Assembly (NCBI GenBank): GCA_000961765.1
Contig: LADT01000024.1
Span: forward strand, 1-64,000
Reading direction: 5' to 3'
Length of the DNA: 64,000 bases
Source: Clostridiaceae bacterium BRH_c20a
Lineage (GTDB): Bacteria > Bacillota > Peptococcia > Peptococcales > BICA1-8
Positions 8,157 to 16,780 of this stretch are shown in pieces; position 1 is the first letter of the stretch; every line of letters starts with the position of its first letter. The position numbers were made by a program, and so were the translations under genes. The notes beneath the pieces were generated by a model. The model worked only from the letters and a program-made list of their open reading frames with translations, was not told where the DNA came from and did not search any database.

Positions 8157-9593
8157 ATAAGAGCCTTCTTCATATGTTACTACAACATCTCTAGCAGCAT
8201 TCTTTCCCCTATAGAGAGCATTATCAGCTAATTTTATTAACTCCTCTGCATTCTTGGCATCGGAAGGAACTGTTGAGACACCTATTGTAACTGTAAGTTT
8301 CCCGTTAGGAAGCTTCTCTTCTCCTCTTATGGATGTTTCCTTTATCTTTATGCGAATTCGTTCTGCAACCTCTATGGCTTTTTGTTTATCCATGCCTGGC
8401 AAAATTACGGTAAACTCTTCACCACCATAACGGGCTACAATATCAGTAGTTCTAAAGCTTTCCTTTAAGATTCCTCCAATTTCTCTTAAAACTTTATCCC
8501 CTTCAAGGTGACCATAGAGGTCATTATATTTTTTAAAAAAATCTATATCAATTATTAACAAGCTAAGGGTGGATTTATAAGCCTTAGCAATCTCGGTAGG
8601 CAAACGCTGGCGGAAATAACGAAAATTATAAAGTTCTGTTAACTCATCGGTAACTGCCATATTAGCCATTTCATAATGGGCATCTAAAAGCTGGCGTTCC
8701 ATCTCCTTCTGCTCTGATATATCACGGTAAATACCAATTGCCCCCATTATTTCTTTTTCGGCATCATCATACACCCTAAAGGTTTCAACTAAATAAGTTT
8801 TTTGCTTACCATGTTTATCAATAAAGGTTCTTATATCATCTTTATGTACTTTACCAGTTTCCAGAGTTTCTGTTATTAAACTAGTATACTTTCCGTTTTC
8901 ATCAAATTTTCGCCCTTTATAATATAATTCCCAATCATACGCACCACTTGTGTCATTCTCACAACGTCCATAGATGATTTCAGCGGCTGGATTCAAGATT
9001 CTTGTATGGCCTTGAGCATCGATAAATTGAATACCATTATTGGTGGAACTAAGCATAATTTTAAATATTTTCGAAAGCTGCCGAAGCTTTTTATTATTTT
9101 CTTTCTGGTTATGTAGTAGGTGTACTGATAGAAAGCTAATAAAAACAGCGAAAAACCCCCAATTTATTGCTTCCATTCTTAAAACAGGATTAATAAATGA
9201 GGTAATGACATAGGTAATAGTTAATAAAGCAGTCCCGACCAAAAATTCACGAAAGTTCTTATAAAAAAATATAATTGTTAAAGTATGCAAATAATACAAG
9301 AAAAAAACAAATGGACTATATGTTGTTAGGGAGATTGTTATTAAAGATATTAAAACCAAAAGCCGTAAGATCCATACCAAATTGTTGTCAGATTTACGCC
9401 AGGTAATGGGGGACACTATTATTACTAATAATACAGCAAATAAGTAAAAACTAAATGTCCAAGTTCCTAATACAGTCATAAAATCGTTTATAAATAAATC
9501 AAGAGCATATATATAAAGAACTAGGAAGCCATTAATATATGGTAGATATTTTTTTGTGTTAATTTCCTTTATTCCCCAGTAATCAATGGCCAC
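8145..9593 (-). CDS. Membrane PAS-GGDEF diguanylate cyclase
   Basis: 482 residues. Five to six N-terminal hydrophobic helices (about residues 17-165) form a membrane sensor. A PAS domain (about 175-295, with NGIQFIDAQGHTRILNPAAE) and a GGDEF domain (about 310-475) follow. The active site reads GGEEF, which is catalytically competent, so it should make cyclic di-GMP from two GTP. The product-inhibition site RxxD is present as RTTD five residues before it. The start is GTG 9593, four bases after GGGGTGA. It lies between chemotaxis genes and likely feeds motility or sporulation decisions; its own input is unknown. Confidence 0.94.
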   Translation of the reverse strand: MAIDYWGIKEINTKKYLPYINGFLVLYIYALDLFINDFMTVLGTWTFSFYLFAVLLVIIVSPITWRKSDNNLVWILRLLVLISLITISLTTYSPFVFFLYYLHTLTIIFFYKNFREFLVGTALLTITYVITSFINPVLRMEAINWGFFAVFISFLSVHLLHNQKENNKKLRQLSKIFKIMLSSTNNGIQFIDAQGHTRILNPAAEIIYGRCENDTSGAYDWELYYKGRKFDENGKYTSLITETLETGKVHKDDIRTFIDKHGKQKTYLVETFRVYDDAEKEIMGAIGIYRDISEQKEMERQLLDAHYEMANMAVTDELTELYNFRYFRQRLPTEIAKAYKSTLSLLIIDIDFFKKYNDLYGHLEGDKVLREIGGILKESFRTTDIVARYGGEEFTVILPGMDKQKAIEVAERIRIKIKETSIRGEEKLPNGKLTVTIGVSTVPSDAKNAEELIKLADNALYRGKNAARDVVVTYEEGSYIAH

Positions 9594-9701
9594 GATATCA
9601 CCCCATTTTTAGTGATAAATTTAAATGTTAAAATATTATTCTACATTTTCCTCTTAATTCCTTTATATGTAAATAACAATATTTATTTATTATAACTAAT
9701 A

Positions 9702-9738
9702 ATAAGCGGCAAAGAAAGCTTTTCTTTGCCGCTTTTGT
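9702..9738 (-). terminator. Intrinsic terminator after the amidase gene
   Basis: AAGCGGCAAAG pairs with CTTTGCCGCTT around a short loop; T-runs are present on both sides, so it may work in both directions, but the gene it closes is on the minus strand. Confidence 0.8.
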
Positions 9739-9755
9739 TAATCTGCATTTAAATT

Positions 9756-10535
9756 TTATCTATATGCGTCCTCAAAACGGTCCTCAAAACAGGTCATTTT
9801 TTTTCTTACTATTTCAATTTGTTTTAAATCCAATTGAACCACTTTTAGCTCTTCCCTTTCTCCGGCTTCATATAAAATCTCTCCTAAGGGATCTATAATC
9901 ATAGAATGACCGAAAAAATCCGTACTTCCTTCTTGCCCTACTCTATTTACAGCTACCACAAACAATTGATTTTCAATTGCTCTTGCCTGATTAAGAATGC
10001 GCCATGGATGCATTCGTGGGTGGGGCCATTGAGCGGGAACAAATATTACCTTTGCCCCATCCAAAGCTAAAGCTCTGCTCAATTCGGGAAAGCGCAGGTC
10101 ATAACAAATCATTAATCCACAGGTAATGCCATCTAGCTCGAAGGTAGCCCTTTTTGTACCCCGCTCAATATATTCTCCCTCATTCATTAAGCCAAATAGG
10201 TGAATTTTACTGTAATCAAAAATCCTTTTACCCTGCCGATCAAAAACATAGGCAGTATTATAAACTTTTCCCCCTTTTTTATCAGCTACAGAGCCAGCTA
10301 TTATATTTATCCCTAACTCTTTAGCTAATTCACCTATACGTAAGGCACTAGGTAACCCTTCACTATCAGCTATTGCATCAACTCTTTTTAAATCATAGCT
10401 GGTATTCCACATTTCTGGTAAAAGGATCACATCAGGGTTTTCTCTAGCTACCTTCCGCACCAACTCTTCCGCCTTTTTCAGATTCTCTTCTGGTTGACCC
10501 AGCATGACATCCATTTGAATTGCCGCAACCTTCAT
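9756..10535 (-). CDS. Carbon-nitrogen hydrolase (omega-amidase/Nit2-like)
   Basis: 259 residues of the nitrilase superfamily, close to the branch that hydrolyses alpha-ketoglutaramate and related amides. The catalytic Glu-Lys-Cys triad is visible: ILLPEMWN, KIHLFG and LMICYDLRFPELSR. Length is normal for the branch. Start at ATG 10535, five bases after GGAGGTGA; a methionine five codons upstream lies in front of that site. Cytosolic, probably homo-oligomeric. It follows cheW by about 70 bases on the same strand and may share its transcript. A deaminated-glutathione amidase role is also possible. Confidence 0.92.
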   Translation of the reverse strand: MKVAAIQMDVMLGQPEENLKKAEELVRKVARENPDVILLPEMWNTSYDLKRVDAIADSEGLPSALRIGELAKELGINIIAGSVADKKGGKVYNTAYVFDRQGKRIFDYSKIHLFGLMNEGEYIERGTKRATFELDGITCGLMICYDLRFPELSRALALDGAKVIFVPAQWPHPRMHPWRILNQARAIENQLFVVAVNRVGQEGSTDFFGHSMIIDPLGEILYEAGEREELKVVQLDLKQIEIVRKKMTCFEDRFEDAYR

Positions 10536-10607
10536 AAACTCACCTCCCATTCAATCTTTACACTTACACTTCTTCACTCTTTCACTATTATTTCTATTAC
10601 CCTATTA

Positions 10608-11060
10608 CTAAACTACCTTCTTTATCTCGTTTAATTCCTCGCTGCTTAAAGTATTTTCTAAGTCCAATAAAATAAGCAGACGTCCTTCTAGTTTTCCTAC
10701 ACCGATTATCCCACTTTGGTTAAAGCTATTTAACAAGGTTGGCGTAGGTTCAATAGCCTCTTCCGGAATCCTTAAAACCTCAGAAACCTCATCAGCTATT
10801 ATACCGATAGTTTTGTCATCTACTTTAACTACTACAATTCGAGTATCCTCTGTTACTTGGGAATCCACCTGATAAAAACGTCTTTTCAGATCTACAACTG
10901 GAATAACCTGTCCCCGCAAATTAACTATTCCTTTTATGAATAGTGGTGCCTCTGGAATTCTAGTAATATCTTGATATCGAACTATTTCCTGAATGCCGGA
11001 TATTTCTAATCCATATTCTTCACTTAAAATTCTAAACACAACTACCTGCTTATCTGCCAT
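10608..11060 (-). CDS. cheW: Chemotaxis coupling protein CheW
   Basis: 150 residues covering a single CheW/SH3-like domain: QVVVFRILSEEYGLEISGIQEI at the start, then IPEAPLFIKGIVNLRGQVIP, DLKRRF and the C-terminal ILLDLENTL strand. The protein links chemoreceptors to the kinase CheA at polar arrays. No CheA or flagellar genes lie in the window, so this is an isolated or accessory copy near two chemoreceptor genes. The start ATG at 11060 is preceded by GTGAGGGA, an adequate site. Confidence 0.95.
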   Translation of the reverse strand: MADKQVVVFRILSEEYGLEISGIQEIVRYQDITRIPEAPLFIKGIVNLRGQVIPVVDLKRRFYQVDSQVTEDTRIVVVKVDDKTIGIIADEVSEVLRIPEEAIEPTPTLLNSFNQSGIIGVGKLEGRLLILLDLENTLSSEELNEIKKVV

Positions 11061-11214
11061 ATTTATCCCTCACTTAGATAATTTTATTTGTATAATCAGT
11101 ATTTTCGCCTTTAGTCTTCTCTTTTCCTTTTCAAGATACAATATTCTTCCATTATATTATGTTATAATTAGGTGTTATTATTTAAAAATTCTATAATAGG
11201 AGGCGTCATAATTA

Positions 11215-11514
11215 ATGCTTATGTTTATTGAAACTAATTCATCCTTTATTAAAGCCATCTTTTTAATTGGTTATTTTGTTTTGTTATTATATGCCTTTGG
11301 TAAAGGTAAAGAGATAAGAATTAGGCGTAAAGAAAAAGCCTTCCGAAAAAAGCTCTACAGCATATTAGAAACTGAAAACCTTCCCCTTTATAAAGGAGAA
11401 AATACTGTCAACTGGTCTAAGGTTTATATTATGCTAAAGGATATTACCCCTTCACCAGAAAGAGATGAGGTCATGGAGATTGTGAGAGCCAAAAAAAATG
11501 CTAGGAAAAGGTAG
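11215..11514 (+). CDS. Small membrane-anchored protein of unknown function
   Basis: 99 residues that I do not recognise. An N-terminal membrane helix (about residues 12-28, IFLIGYFVLLLYAF) is followed by a very basic segment and a soluble tail containing a short motif NWSKVYIMLKDITPSPERDE. The ribosome site AGGAGG lies ten bases before the ATG at 11215. The charge pattern (basic just after the helix, RIRRKEKAFRKK) predicts a cytosolic C-terminus. It is transcribed away from cheW and precedes a DUF4349 lipoprotein by about 100 bases, so the two may share a transcript. Confidence 0.7.
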   Translation: MLMFIETNSSFIKAIFLIGYFVLLLYAFGKGKEIRIRRKEKAFRKKLYSILETENLPLYKGENTVNWSKVYIMLKDITPSPERDEVMEIVRAKKNARKR

Positions 11515-11621
11515 CTAGCGTCTTTATGGTGATTATTTATGGAACCTTTTAGCAGTAGAACTCGTCAATAGAAGAAAGTGTCCGTGAATTAATTTCCAAA
11601 GAGATGAAGGAGGGTAAAAAA

Positions 11622-12548
11622 GTGAGACTTAGAAGGATTTTACCAATAATAATGATTATTGCCATAGTTTTAACTTTTTCCGGCTGCGGAGCATCAAAAA
11701 ACGCAGAAATGACTCAATCAGAAATGCCTAAATCTGAAGCGAAACAGCAAGCACCAACAGAACCTGTAGGCTTTAATAATAACCAAGCCGACATGGCAGA
11801 TTCTGCACAGAAGGAAATGGAAGGTAATACTACCATAGACAGCGGCAGAAAGATAATAAGCTCCGCCTATCTAATAATGGAAACTAATAACTTTGATGAG
11901 GTCACAACGGCTATCATAAATCAAACAAATTCGGTTGGCGGCTATATTGAAAGCTCTGATATTTCAGGCAGAAGGTTAAATAATCAAGGTACTGTTCAAA
12001 ATAGAAGGGCCTTTTTTAAACTGCGAATTCCAGAAGCAAGATTAACTGGCTTTCTCTTAGACTTTAATAACCTCGGGAATGTAATTAATAGTCAAACTCG
12101 CGGGGAAGACATTACCAGCCAGTACTTTGATACAGAAGCAAGGCTTAAATCTTTACATATACATGAGGAAAGACTCTTAGAAATTCTAAAAAAAGCGGCC
12201 AAGATTGAGGATGTCATTACTTTAGAGAAGGAATTGTCAAATATCAGATATCAAATTGAAAACTTTACAGGCACACTGAAAAAATGGGATAATCTTGTAA
12301 GCTTTGCCACCTTAGATGTTGAGGTAATGGAGGTTCAAGAGATTCTAGCAGCTCAACAAGCACCAGTTTTACTACAGGATAAGATGGCCAGCGGCTTTAG
12401 TAATTCGGTAAAACTTTTAACAGAGCTTTCCAAAGGCTTTTTAATAATAATAGTTTCCTTAATCCCCTTTGCAGTTATCTTTGTTCCCCTTGGCCTCGTA
12501 GCCTTATATGTTTATAGAAAACGCAATAATGAGCAGATGAAGCAGTAA
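11622..12548 (+). CDS. DUF4349 lipoprotein
   Basis: 308 residues. A signal peptide ends in the lipobox FSGC (about residue 21), then a low-complexity Gln/Glu/Met linker. A DUF4349 domain follows (about 75-260), recognisable by the GGYIESSDISGRR strand, the RIPEARLTGFL block and a coiled-coil hairpin with LEKELSNIRYQIE. It ends in a membrane helix at about 275-300 and a basic tail. Family members are envelope proteins of unknown role. I set the start at GTG 11622, seven bases after AAGGAGGG; the ATG at 11604 precedes that site. Confidence 0.87.
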   Translation: MRLRRILPIIMIIAIVLTFSGCGASKNAEMTQSEMPKSEAKQQAPTEPVGFNNNQADMADSAQKEMEGNTTIDSGRKIISSAYLIMETNNFDEVTTAIINQTNSVGGYIESSDISGRRLNNQGTVQNRRAFFKLRIPEARLTGFLLDFNNLGNVINSQTRGEDITSQYFDTEARLKSLHIHEERLLEILKKAAKIEDVITLEKELSNIRYQIENFTGTLKKWDNLVSFATLDVEVMEVQEILAAQQAPVLLQDKMASGFSNSVKLLTELSKGFLIIIVSLIPFAVIFVPLGLVALYVYRKRNNEQMKQ

Positions 12549-12552
12549 AGCC

Positions 12553-12586
12553 AAAAGACCCTGACTAATTTCAGTCAGGGTCTTTT
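12553..12586. terminator. Bidirectional intrinsic terminator
   Basis: AAAAGACCCTGACT and AGTCAGGGTCTTTT form a 14-base-pair stem with a six-base loop between two convergent genes. A/T runs on both sides let it serve both strands; the sirtuin stop codon (12571) lies inside it. Confidence 0.93.
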
Positions 12587-13314
12587 AATATCTTATTTAG
12601 ATAATCCAAGATTTCCCCTGCTTTTCCTCTGATTAATAAATCAGCCTGGTCATCCATATCAGTTGGCTCTAGATTAATGATGACCAGTTTTGCACCGACA
12701 CCCTTGGCTTCTAGTGGAAAGAAATTTGCCGGAGAAACTTCTAGTGAAGATCCTATTACAATAAATAAATGACTCCTTCTCGACTCAATATCAGCCTGCC
12801 TTAAAGCTTCCTGTGGGAGCATTTCACCAAAAAGAATGACACCTGGCTTTAGCATCTGACCGCATGAACAGCGGGGAATCGATTCCCCTTCTAGCACTTG
12901 AGGTGGATAAACCTGCTTGCATTTTAAACATACGGCTTCCCTTAATGTACCATGGAGCTCAATAACACGGTTGGAGCCTGCCCGATGATGCAACCCGTCA
13001 ACATTCTGAGTAATAATAGCCTGGATTAACCTATCCTTTTCCCACAGAGCCAAAATTTTATGTCCCTTATGGGGAGAAGCCTCCCCTAAGGTAGCTAAAC
13101 GCATTCTGTAAAATTCATAAAACTCTTCCGGGTTTTGGTTCATAGCCTCTACAGAAGCCAGCTTTGTAGGGTCTTTTTGCTTCCAGAGACCTGTTTTCGA
13201 ACGGAAATCAGGTAATCCGGCCTCAGTACTCATACCTGCACCTGTGAAAATAACGGTATGGGTGGACTTCAAGAGCCAATCGACTAAGATTTCCAACTTG
13301 TCTCTATCCTGCAA
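12571..13314 (-). CDS. NAD-dependent protein deacylase (Sir2 family)
   Basis: 247 residues of a bacterial sirtuin that removes acyl groups from lysines using NAD. Visible motifs in order: FTGAGMSTEAGLPDFRS (NAD binding), TQNVDGLHHRAG with the catalytic His region (VIELHGTL), four Cys for zinc (CLKC and CSCG), and the GSSLEVSPAN block. Length is typical (230-250). The start at 13314 has a weak ribosome site (GGTGGTGA lies four to ten bases upstream). It stands alone between a shared terminator and a repeat-rich gap. Confidence 0.95.
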   Translation of the reverse strand: MQDRDKLEILVDWLLKSTHTVIFTGAGMSTEAGLPDFRSKTGLWKQKDPTKLASVEAMNQNPEEFYEFYRMRLATLGEASPHKGHKILALWEKDRLIQAIITQNVDGLHHRAGSNRVIELHGTLREAVCLKCKQVYPPQVLEGESIPRCSCGQMLKPGVILFGEMLPQEALRQADIESRRSHLFIVIGSSLEVSPANFFPLEAKGVGAKLVIINLEPTDMDDQADLLIRGKAGEILDYLNKILKDPD

Positions 13315-13335
13315 AGTTTCACCACCTTGCTTTAG

Positions 13336-13426
13336 TTACTAGTGACTGGTGACAAGGAAAGACGTGTCACCATGAATGCTTTACTATCTTGACGTGCCAC
13401 CGTGCCACCGTGCCACCGTGTCACCG
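13336..13426. repeat. Short tandem repeats (7-bp TGACTGG-type and 8-bp CGTGCCAC)
   Basis: AGTGACTGGTGAC (two 7-bp units) at about 13341-13353 and CGTGCCAC in nearly four tandem copies at 13393-13426. The rest of the gap to 13590 has imperfect GGCAC/GTGACAC stretches but no gene that I can support. Confidence 0.8.
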
Positions 13427-13590
13427 AAAATTGATGAATGATATTTTTTTGCTGCATCCCTTTTATTAACATGCAAGTAAAATCCCCTTATTTTTATCGA
13501 TGGCACGGCGGCACATCTCGGCAAATTGCCATTCATCGTGACACGTCAGGGAATCTTCACATACTTGGTCGCACGTCTTTCACTATTTCA

Positions 13591-14610
13591 CTATCCCTTA
13601 TACAGGATATTTTTATTTACATAACGGACATCTTTAGTTCCTGTCAAAATCATAGTTTTCCTTAGGTCAAATTTAAAGTTATCCAGCATTACCTTAATAC
13701 CCTCAGCTCCACCACCGATAGCAGCTATAGTGGGTGGTCTGCCAATAACTACTGCATGGGCACCTAAAGCCAGACATTTTAAAACATCCAAACCAGTTCT
13801 GATCCCACCATCAATTAAAACAGTCATTTTATCTCCTACTGCACTAGCAATTTCTGGGAGCACTTCTGCTGTTCCTGCACAATGGTCCATGGCTCTCCCC
13901 CCATGGTTAGAAACTACAATTGCACTAGCCCCAGCTTCTGCAGCAATTAATGCGTCAACGGGAGTCATAATTCCCTTAAGTATTACGGGCAGAGTTGTGC
14001 TAGCTACTATTTCTCTTAACTCCATTAGGGTTTTAGGTTCAACAGATAAGCCTTTTATATTTTTATGAATTAATGCTGCTGCATCAATATCTATACCTAC
14101 GGCTATTGCCCCTGCTTCTTCCGCCTCCTTAATATTTGCGATAATCTCTGCCTGAGGTCGAGGTTTAATTATAGGAATGGCTAAGCCAGGATATTTTTTC
14201 GAACTCTCTAGTCCTATTTTATAAATAGCAGAATCTGGACCATCACCTGTCATACCAATAGTTTCTGATAATTGGGCTCCTTGTAACCAATTATCTACCA
14301 GTTCTTCTTCTGTTATGCAGCTGTTGAAATTTATTTTCACTCCAGCAACTGCTCCCAAAATTACTGGCAAGCTCAACTTTTGACCGAAAATTTCTACTGA
14401 CATCTCCGGTTCTTTAACATCATGTAGAGTACGTAGATTTAATTTATAATTAGCCAGGGCTTGATAATTATTAATAAATGAAGCTCCTGTACCGGGAGAG
14501 CCCATACCTGGCATTTGACCGCGACAGACCACCCCATTACAAACCGGACAGACCTTACAAATCGGGTTTAGCTTCTCCCGGGCATTATCCTGTATTTCTT
14601 TCCAATTCAT
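13591..14610 (-). CDS. FMN-dependent alpha-hydroxy-acid oxidoreductase family protein
   Basis: 339 residues of the FMN TIM-barrel family that includes lactate and glycolate oxidases and isopentenyl-diphosphate isomerase type 2. The core motif VVSNHGGRAMDH supplies the catalytic His region, LIDGGIRTGLDVLKCLALGA binds the phosphate of FMN, and VILKGIMTPVDA supplies the barrel Lys. An N-terminal extension has a Cys cluster (CKVCPVCNGVVCRG) absent from aerobic oxidases, a feature of the clostridial branch that suggests an Fe-S site or metal; such enzymes probably pass electrons to a carrier rather than oxygen. Start at ATG 14610 after GGAGG. Substrate unknown. Confidence 0.87.
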   Translation of the reverse strand: MNWKEIQDNAREKLNPICKVCPVCNGVVCRGQMPGMGSPGTGASFINNYQALANYKLNLRTLHDVKEPEMSVEIFGQKLSLPVILGAVAGVKINFNSCITEEELVDNWLQGAQLSETIGMTGDGPDSAIYKIGLESSKKYPGLAIPIIKPRPQAEIIANIKEAEEAGAIAVGIDIDAAALIHKNIKGLSVEPKTLMELREIVASTTLPVILKGIMTPVDALIAAEAGASAIVVSNHGGRAMDHCAGTAEVLPEIASAVGDKMTVLIDGGIRTGLDVLKCLALGAHAVVIGRPPTIAAIGGGAEGIKVMLDNFKFDLRKTMILTGTKDVRYVNKNILYKG

Positions 14611-14685
14611 CAATTAATTCCTCCTTAGAACATTATATATACTCTAATATTCTAAATTAATTAGACAAATTCCTTTAAAAAACTA

Positions 14686-14707
14686 AAAGTCGATTTCTAT
14701 CGACTTT
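14686..14707 (-). terminator. Candidate intrinsic terminator upstream of the FMN oxidoreductase
   Basis: AAAGTCGAT/ATCGACTTT with a TTCT loop; on the minus strand the stem is followed by TAGTTTTTT. It would end a transcript coming from the structured element at 14746-14838. Confidence 0.5.
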
Positions 14708-14745
14708 GGTCTATGGTCTCACCAGTATTACTAGTAACTAAAAAA

Positions 14746-14838
14746 GAGGATAGGGTTCAGCATTAGCCTCCGTCCTGGGGGACGTACATGGATGAGACTA
14801 AGCTATTACCCTTCCCCAAAACTGTTTTATATTTTGGG
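14746..14838. other. Unidentified structured element in a 520-base gap
   Basis: Between the FMN oxidoreductase and the next gene the only order is a long imperfect hairpin. AGGGTTCAGCATTAGCCTC (14752-14770) faces GAGACTAAGCTATTACCCT (14794-14812), with an inner stem CGTCC/GGACG (14771-14784). A second hairpin, CCCAAAA/TTTTGGG, abuts it at 14814-14838. Bulges on both sides of paired segments look like those of a functional RNA rather than a simple terminator. I could not match it to a riboswitch or small-RNA class I know. The rest of the gap holds dispersed repeats (14855-14880 and 14916-14980). Confidence 0.4.
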
Positions 14839-14915
14839 ACAATTTTTAAAGTATCGTGCCCAGTGCCCAGTGACCAGAAAAAAATTGAGACTTTAGCCGA
14901 TGAACAATTGTGTTC

Positions 14916-14980
14916 CCGTCATTCTGAACGTAGTGAAAAATCTTAAGATCCTTCGGTCGTTCCTCCCTCAGGATGACACA
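14916..14980. repeat. Dispersed palindromic repeat (AAGATCCTTCGG...CAGGATGACA family)
   Basis: Two arms, GTCATTCTGAACGTAGTGAA and a facing AAGATCCTTCGGTCGTTCC...CAGGATGACAC, make an imperfect inverted repeat. Relatives occur at 3562, 23245 and 60228. Such repeats are common in clostridial genomes; no transposase is linked. Confidence 0.75.
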
Positions 14981-15129
14981 ATCAGTATCTTTCATAGCAA
15001 TGCTATAAAAGCAAATACCTTTAGCTATAATAACCGAAAGTCGACCTAGACCATACCCAATTTCTTAACTATTCTGGGCCCCGGTCACTGGCCACTGAGC
15101 ACCGACCCAATATCTTCACCCACTAGAAT

Positions 15130-15651
15130 TTACGGCAGCTGTGAGCCGTCAAAGAAATCTTCATCTAGAGGAAGCTCATTACCTATTTTTGTTAATTCAA
15201 CTTTTGTAAAGCAGTGCCGGTAATCACCAGGTCCTCTTTTACCAAAAAACTTCTCCGGTAAGATCTTGATACCCAATTCATCAATTTCCAAGTCCATTAA
15301 TATATTGTTTTTATCATCAAAAACTATATACCGATATTCTTTGATTTCTGGGAAAATATAGGTTAAATTCATGGCATGGGAGGCTGCCCAATGCCAAATA
15401 TCGTTTTTAAATGTTATTGATCCAAAATCAGGGATAAATTCTACAAAAACAGCTCCCTTGTCCTCAGCAAAAGTAACTTCACAGCTATTTAATTTAGTAA
15501 AATGTTTTTCTGAAAACATCTTTACCCGTTCACCTATGAAGTTTTGTAAGGGAACATCAATTTCACCCTGTACAGAACTGGATATATTGGTGCAACCAGC
15601 ACATAAGAAAATCATAATTAGAACACATATATACTTTTGAAAATTTAGCAG
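15130..15651 (-). CDS. Probable lipoprotein of unknown function, likely CTG start
   Basis: The first ATG (15615) opens a 161-residue frame beginning in the middle of a signal peptide (MIFLCAGC). No ribosome site precedes it. In the same frame a CTG at 15651 lies eight bases after AGGAGG and adds twelve residues (LLNFQKYICVLI) that complete a hydrophobic signal ending in CAGC, a lipid-attachment Cys. I therefore propose CTG as start, giving 173 residues. The mature domain contains WHWAASHAMNLTYIFPEIKE and ends near a Cys (RHCFTKVEL). I do not recognise a family; it is probably exported and membrane bound. Confidence 0.6.
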   Translation of the reverse strand: MLNFQKYICVLIMIFLCAGCTNISSSVQGEIDVPLQNFIGERVKMFSEKHFTKLNSCEVTFAEDKGAVFVEFIPDFGSITFKNDIWHWAASHAMNLTYIFPEIKEYRYIVFDDKNNILMDLEIDELGIKILPEKFFGKRGPGDYRHCFTKVELTKIGNELPLDEDFFDGSQLP

Positions 15652-15840
15652 TTTAAAGACCTCCTAGCCTTTTTAAGTGAAAAAGTGGCACCGCCTACAT
15701 CTTATTGTTTCCAGGAGGTTTTATATTTATTATTGACGAAAAAGATTAAACTTTGTTCCCACAAGAAAGGGGTGTATTATCAGCTCCTTTAGCGGGAGTC
15801 ATGTAAACAGGTCCAGTTGCCAATGGAATTTGCTTACTAT

Positions 15841-15873
15841 AAAAAAGGACATCGGGGATCATTCCCCGATGTC
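15841..15873 (-). terminator. Intrinsic terminator after the soluble chemoreceptor
   Basis: GACATCGGGG/CCCCGATGTC with a six-base loop, followed on the minus strand by CCTTTTTT. It would end the hypE-chemoreceptor transcript. Confidence 0.9.
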
Positions 15874-15881
15874 GCAACCTT

Positions 15882-16739
15882 TTATTTAGTAAGCTTGTAC
15901 ATGTTATTTGCAAAACCTGTTAAATCATTTGCCATAGATGTTAAATCTGTACTAGCGGCAGTAATTTCTTCAATTACTCCTGCTTGTTCTTGGACAGCAT
16001 TATCAATTTCATTAATCCTTTCAGTTAACCGAAGGATTTCCTTTTGAATGCCTCCCAAAGCTTCTGTAATCTCTTTAACTGACTTTCCACTATCTGTGGC
16101 CATTTTTCGTATTTCCTCGGCTACCACACCAAAGCCACGGCCCAATTCTCCTACCCGCGCTGCCTCAATGGCAGCATTTAAGCCAAGCAAATTGGTTTGC
16201 TGGGCAATGGCTTTGATGAAAGAAACGATTTTGTCAGTTCTGGCAATATCTTCATTTACAGCCTTCCCCAGATCATTTATTGAACTAATTGTTCCTGATA
16301 GTTCTTGAGCCTGAGCTGACATCTCTTCCATTGCCGAGGAAAGTTCCTGGGAGGAATTATCTAAGTTCTTAGCAACTTCTACTATTTTTTGATATGTATC
16401 CAAACTTTGGTTTGTTATAATACACCCAATAACTATATTCCCTTCTTCGGAAAAAACTGGTGTAGCACAACTCAAATAAGGTACTCCACAGCGGGATCTT
16501 TCTTTACTAATCATAGTAACAATTTTGTTTCCCGTCTTTAGGCATTTATCCGGCATAGAGCCCTCTGCTACAGGACTACCATCTTTTAAGCCTAAATTAA
16601 CTTTACTACTGGGTACATAGGCCAGAAGCATATTTTTATCGTAAATAAAAATGCCTACATCTTCTTCAAGGACGGCGTTAAAAAAAGGTGCAATGTCTTT
16701 AAACTTGAATAATGTATCTTCGGTAGTTTTAATAATCAT
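15882..16739 (-). CDS. Soluble chemoreceptor with Cys-containing sensor domain
   Basis: 285 residues without any membrane segment. Residues about 1-115 form a compact sensor (PAS/GAF-sized) with four Cys (66, 84, 91, 106) around [11 protein letters not shown]. The rest is a short chemoreceptor signalling domain with the conserved hairpin [20 protein letters not shown] and [15 protein letters not shown]. The Cys set could bind a metal, Fe-S cluster or react with redox signals; that is inference. It begins only 41 bases after the stop of hypE on the same strand, so it may be transcribed with the hydrogenase maturation genes and could steer cells by redox or hydrogen status. Confidence 0.9.
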   Translation of the reverse strand: MIIKTTEDTLFKFKDIAPFFNAVLEEDVGIFIYDKNMLLAYVPSSKVNLGLKDGSPVAEGSMPDKCLKTGNKIVTMISKERSRCGVPYLSCATPVFSEEGNIVIGCIITNQSLDTYQKIVEVAKNLDNSSQELSSAMEEMSAQAQELSGTISSINDLGKAVNEDIARTDKIVSFIKAIAQQTNLLGLNAAIEAARVGELGRGFGVVAEEIRKMATDSGKSVKEITEALGGIQKEILRLTERINEIDNAVQEQAGVIEEITAASTDLTSMANDLTGFANNMYKLTK

Positions 16740-16780
16740 CCTATGACCCCCATCTTGTTATTTATTTTATTGAAATTCTT

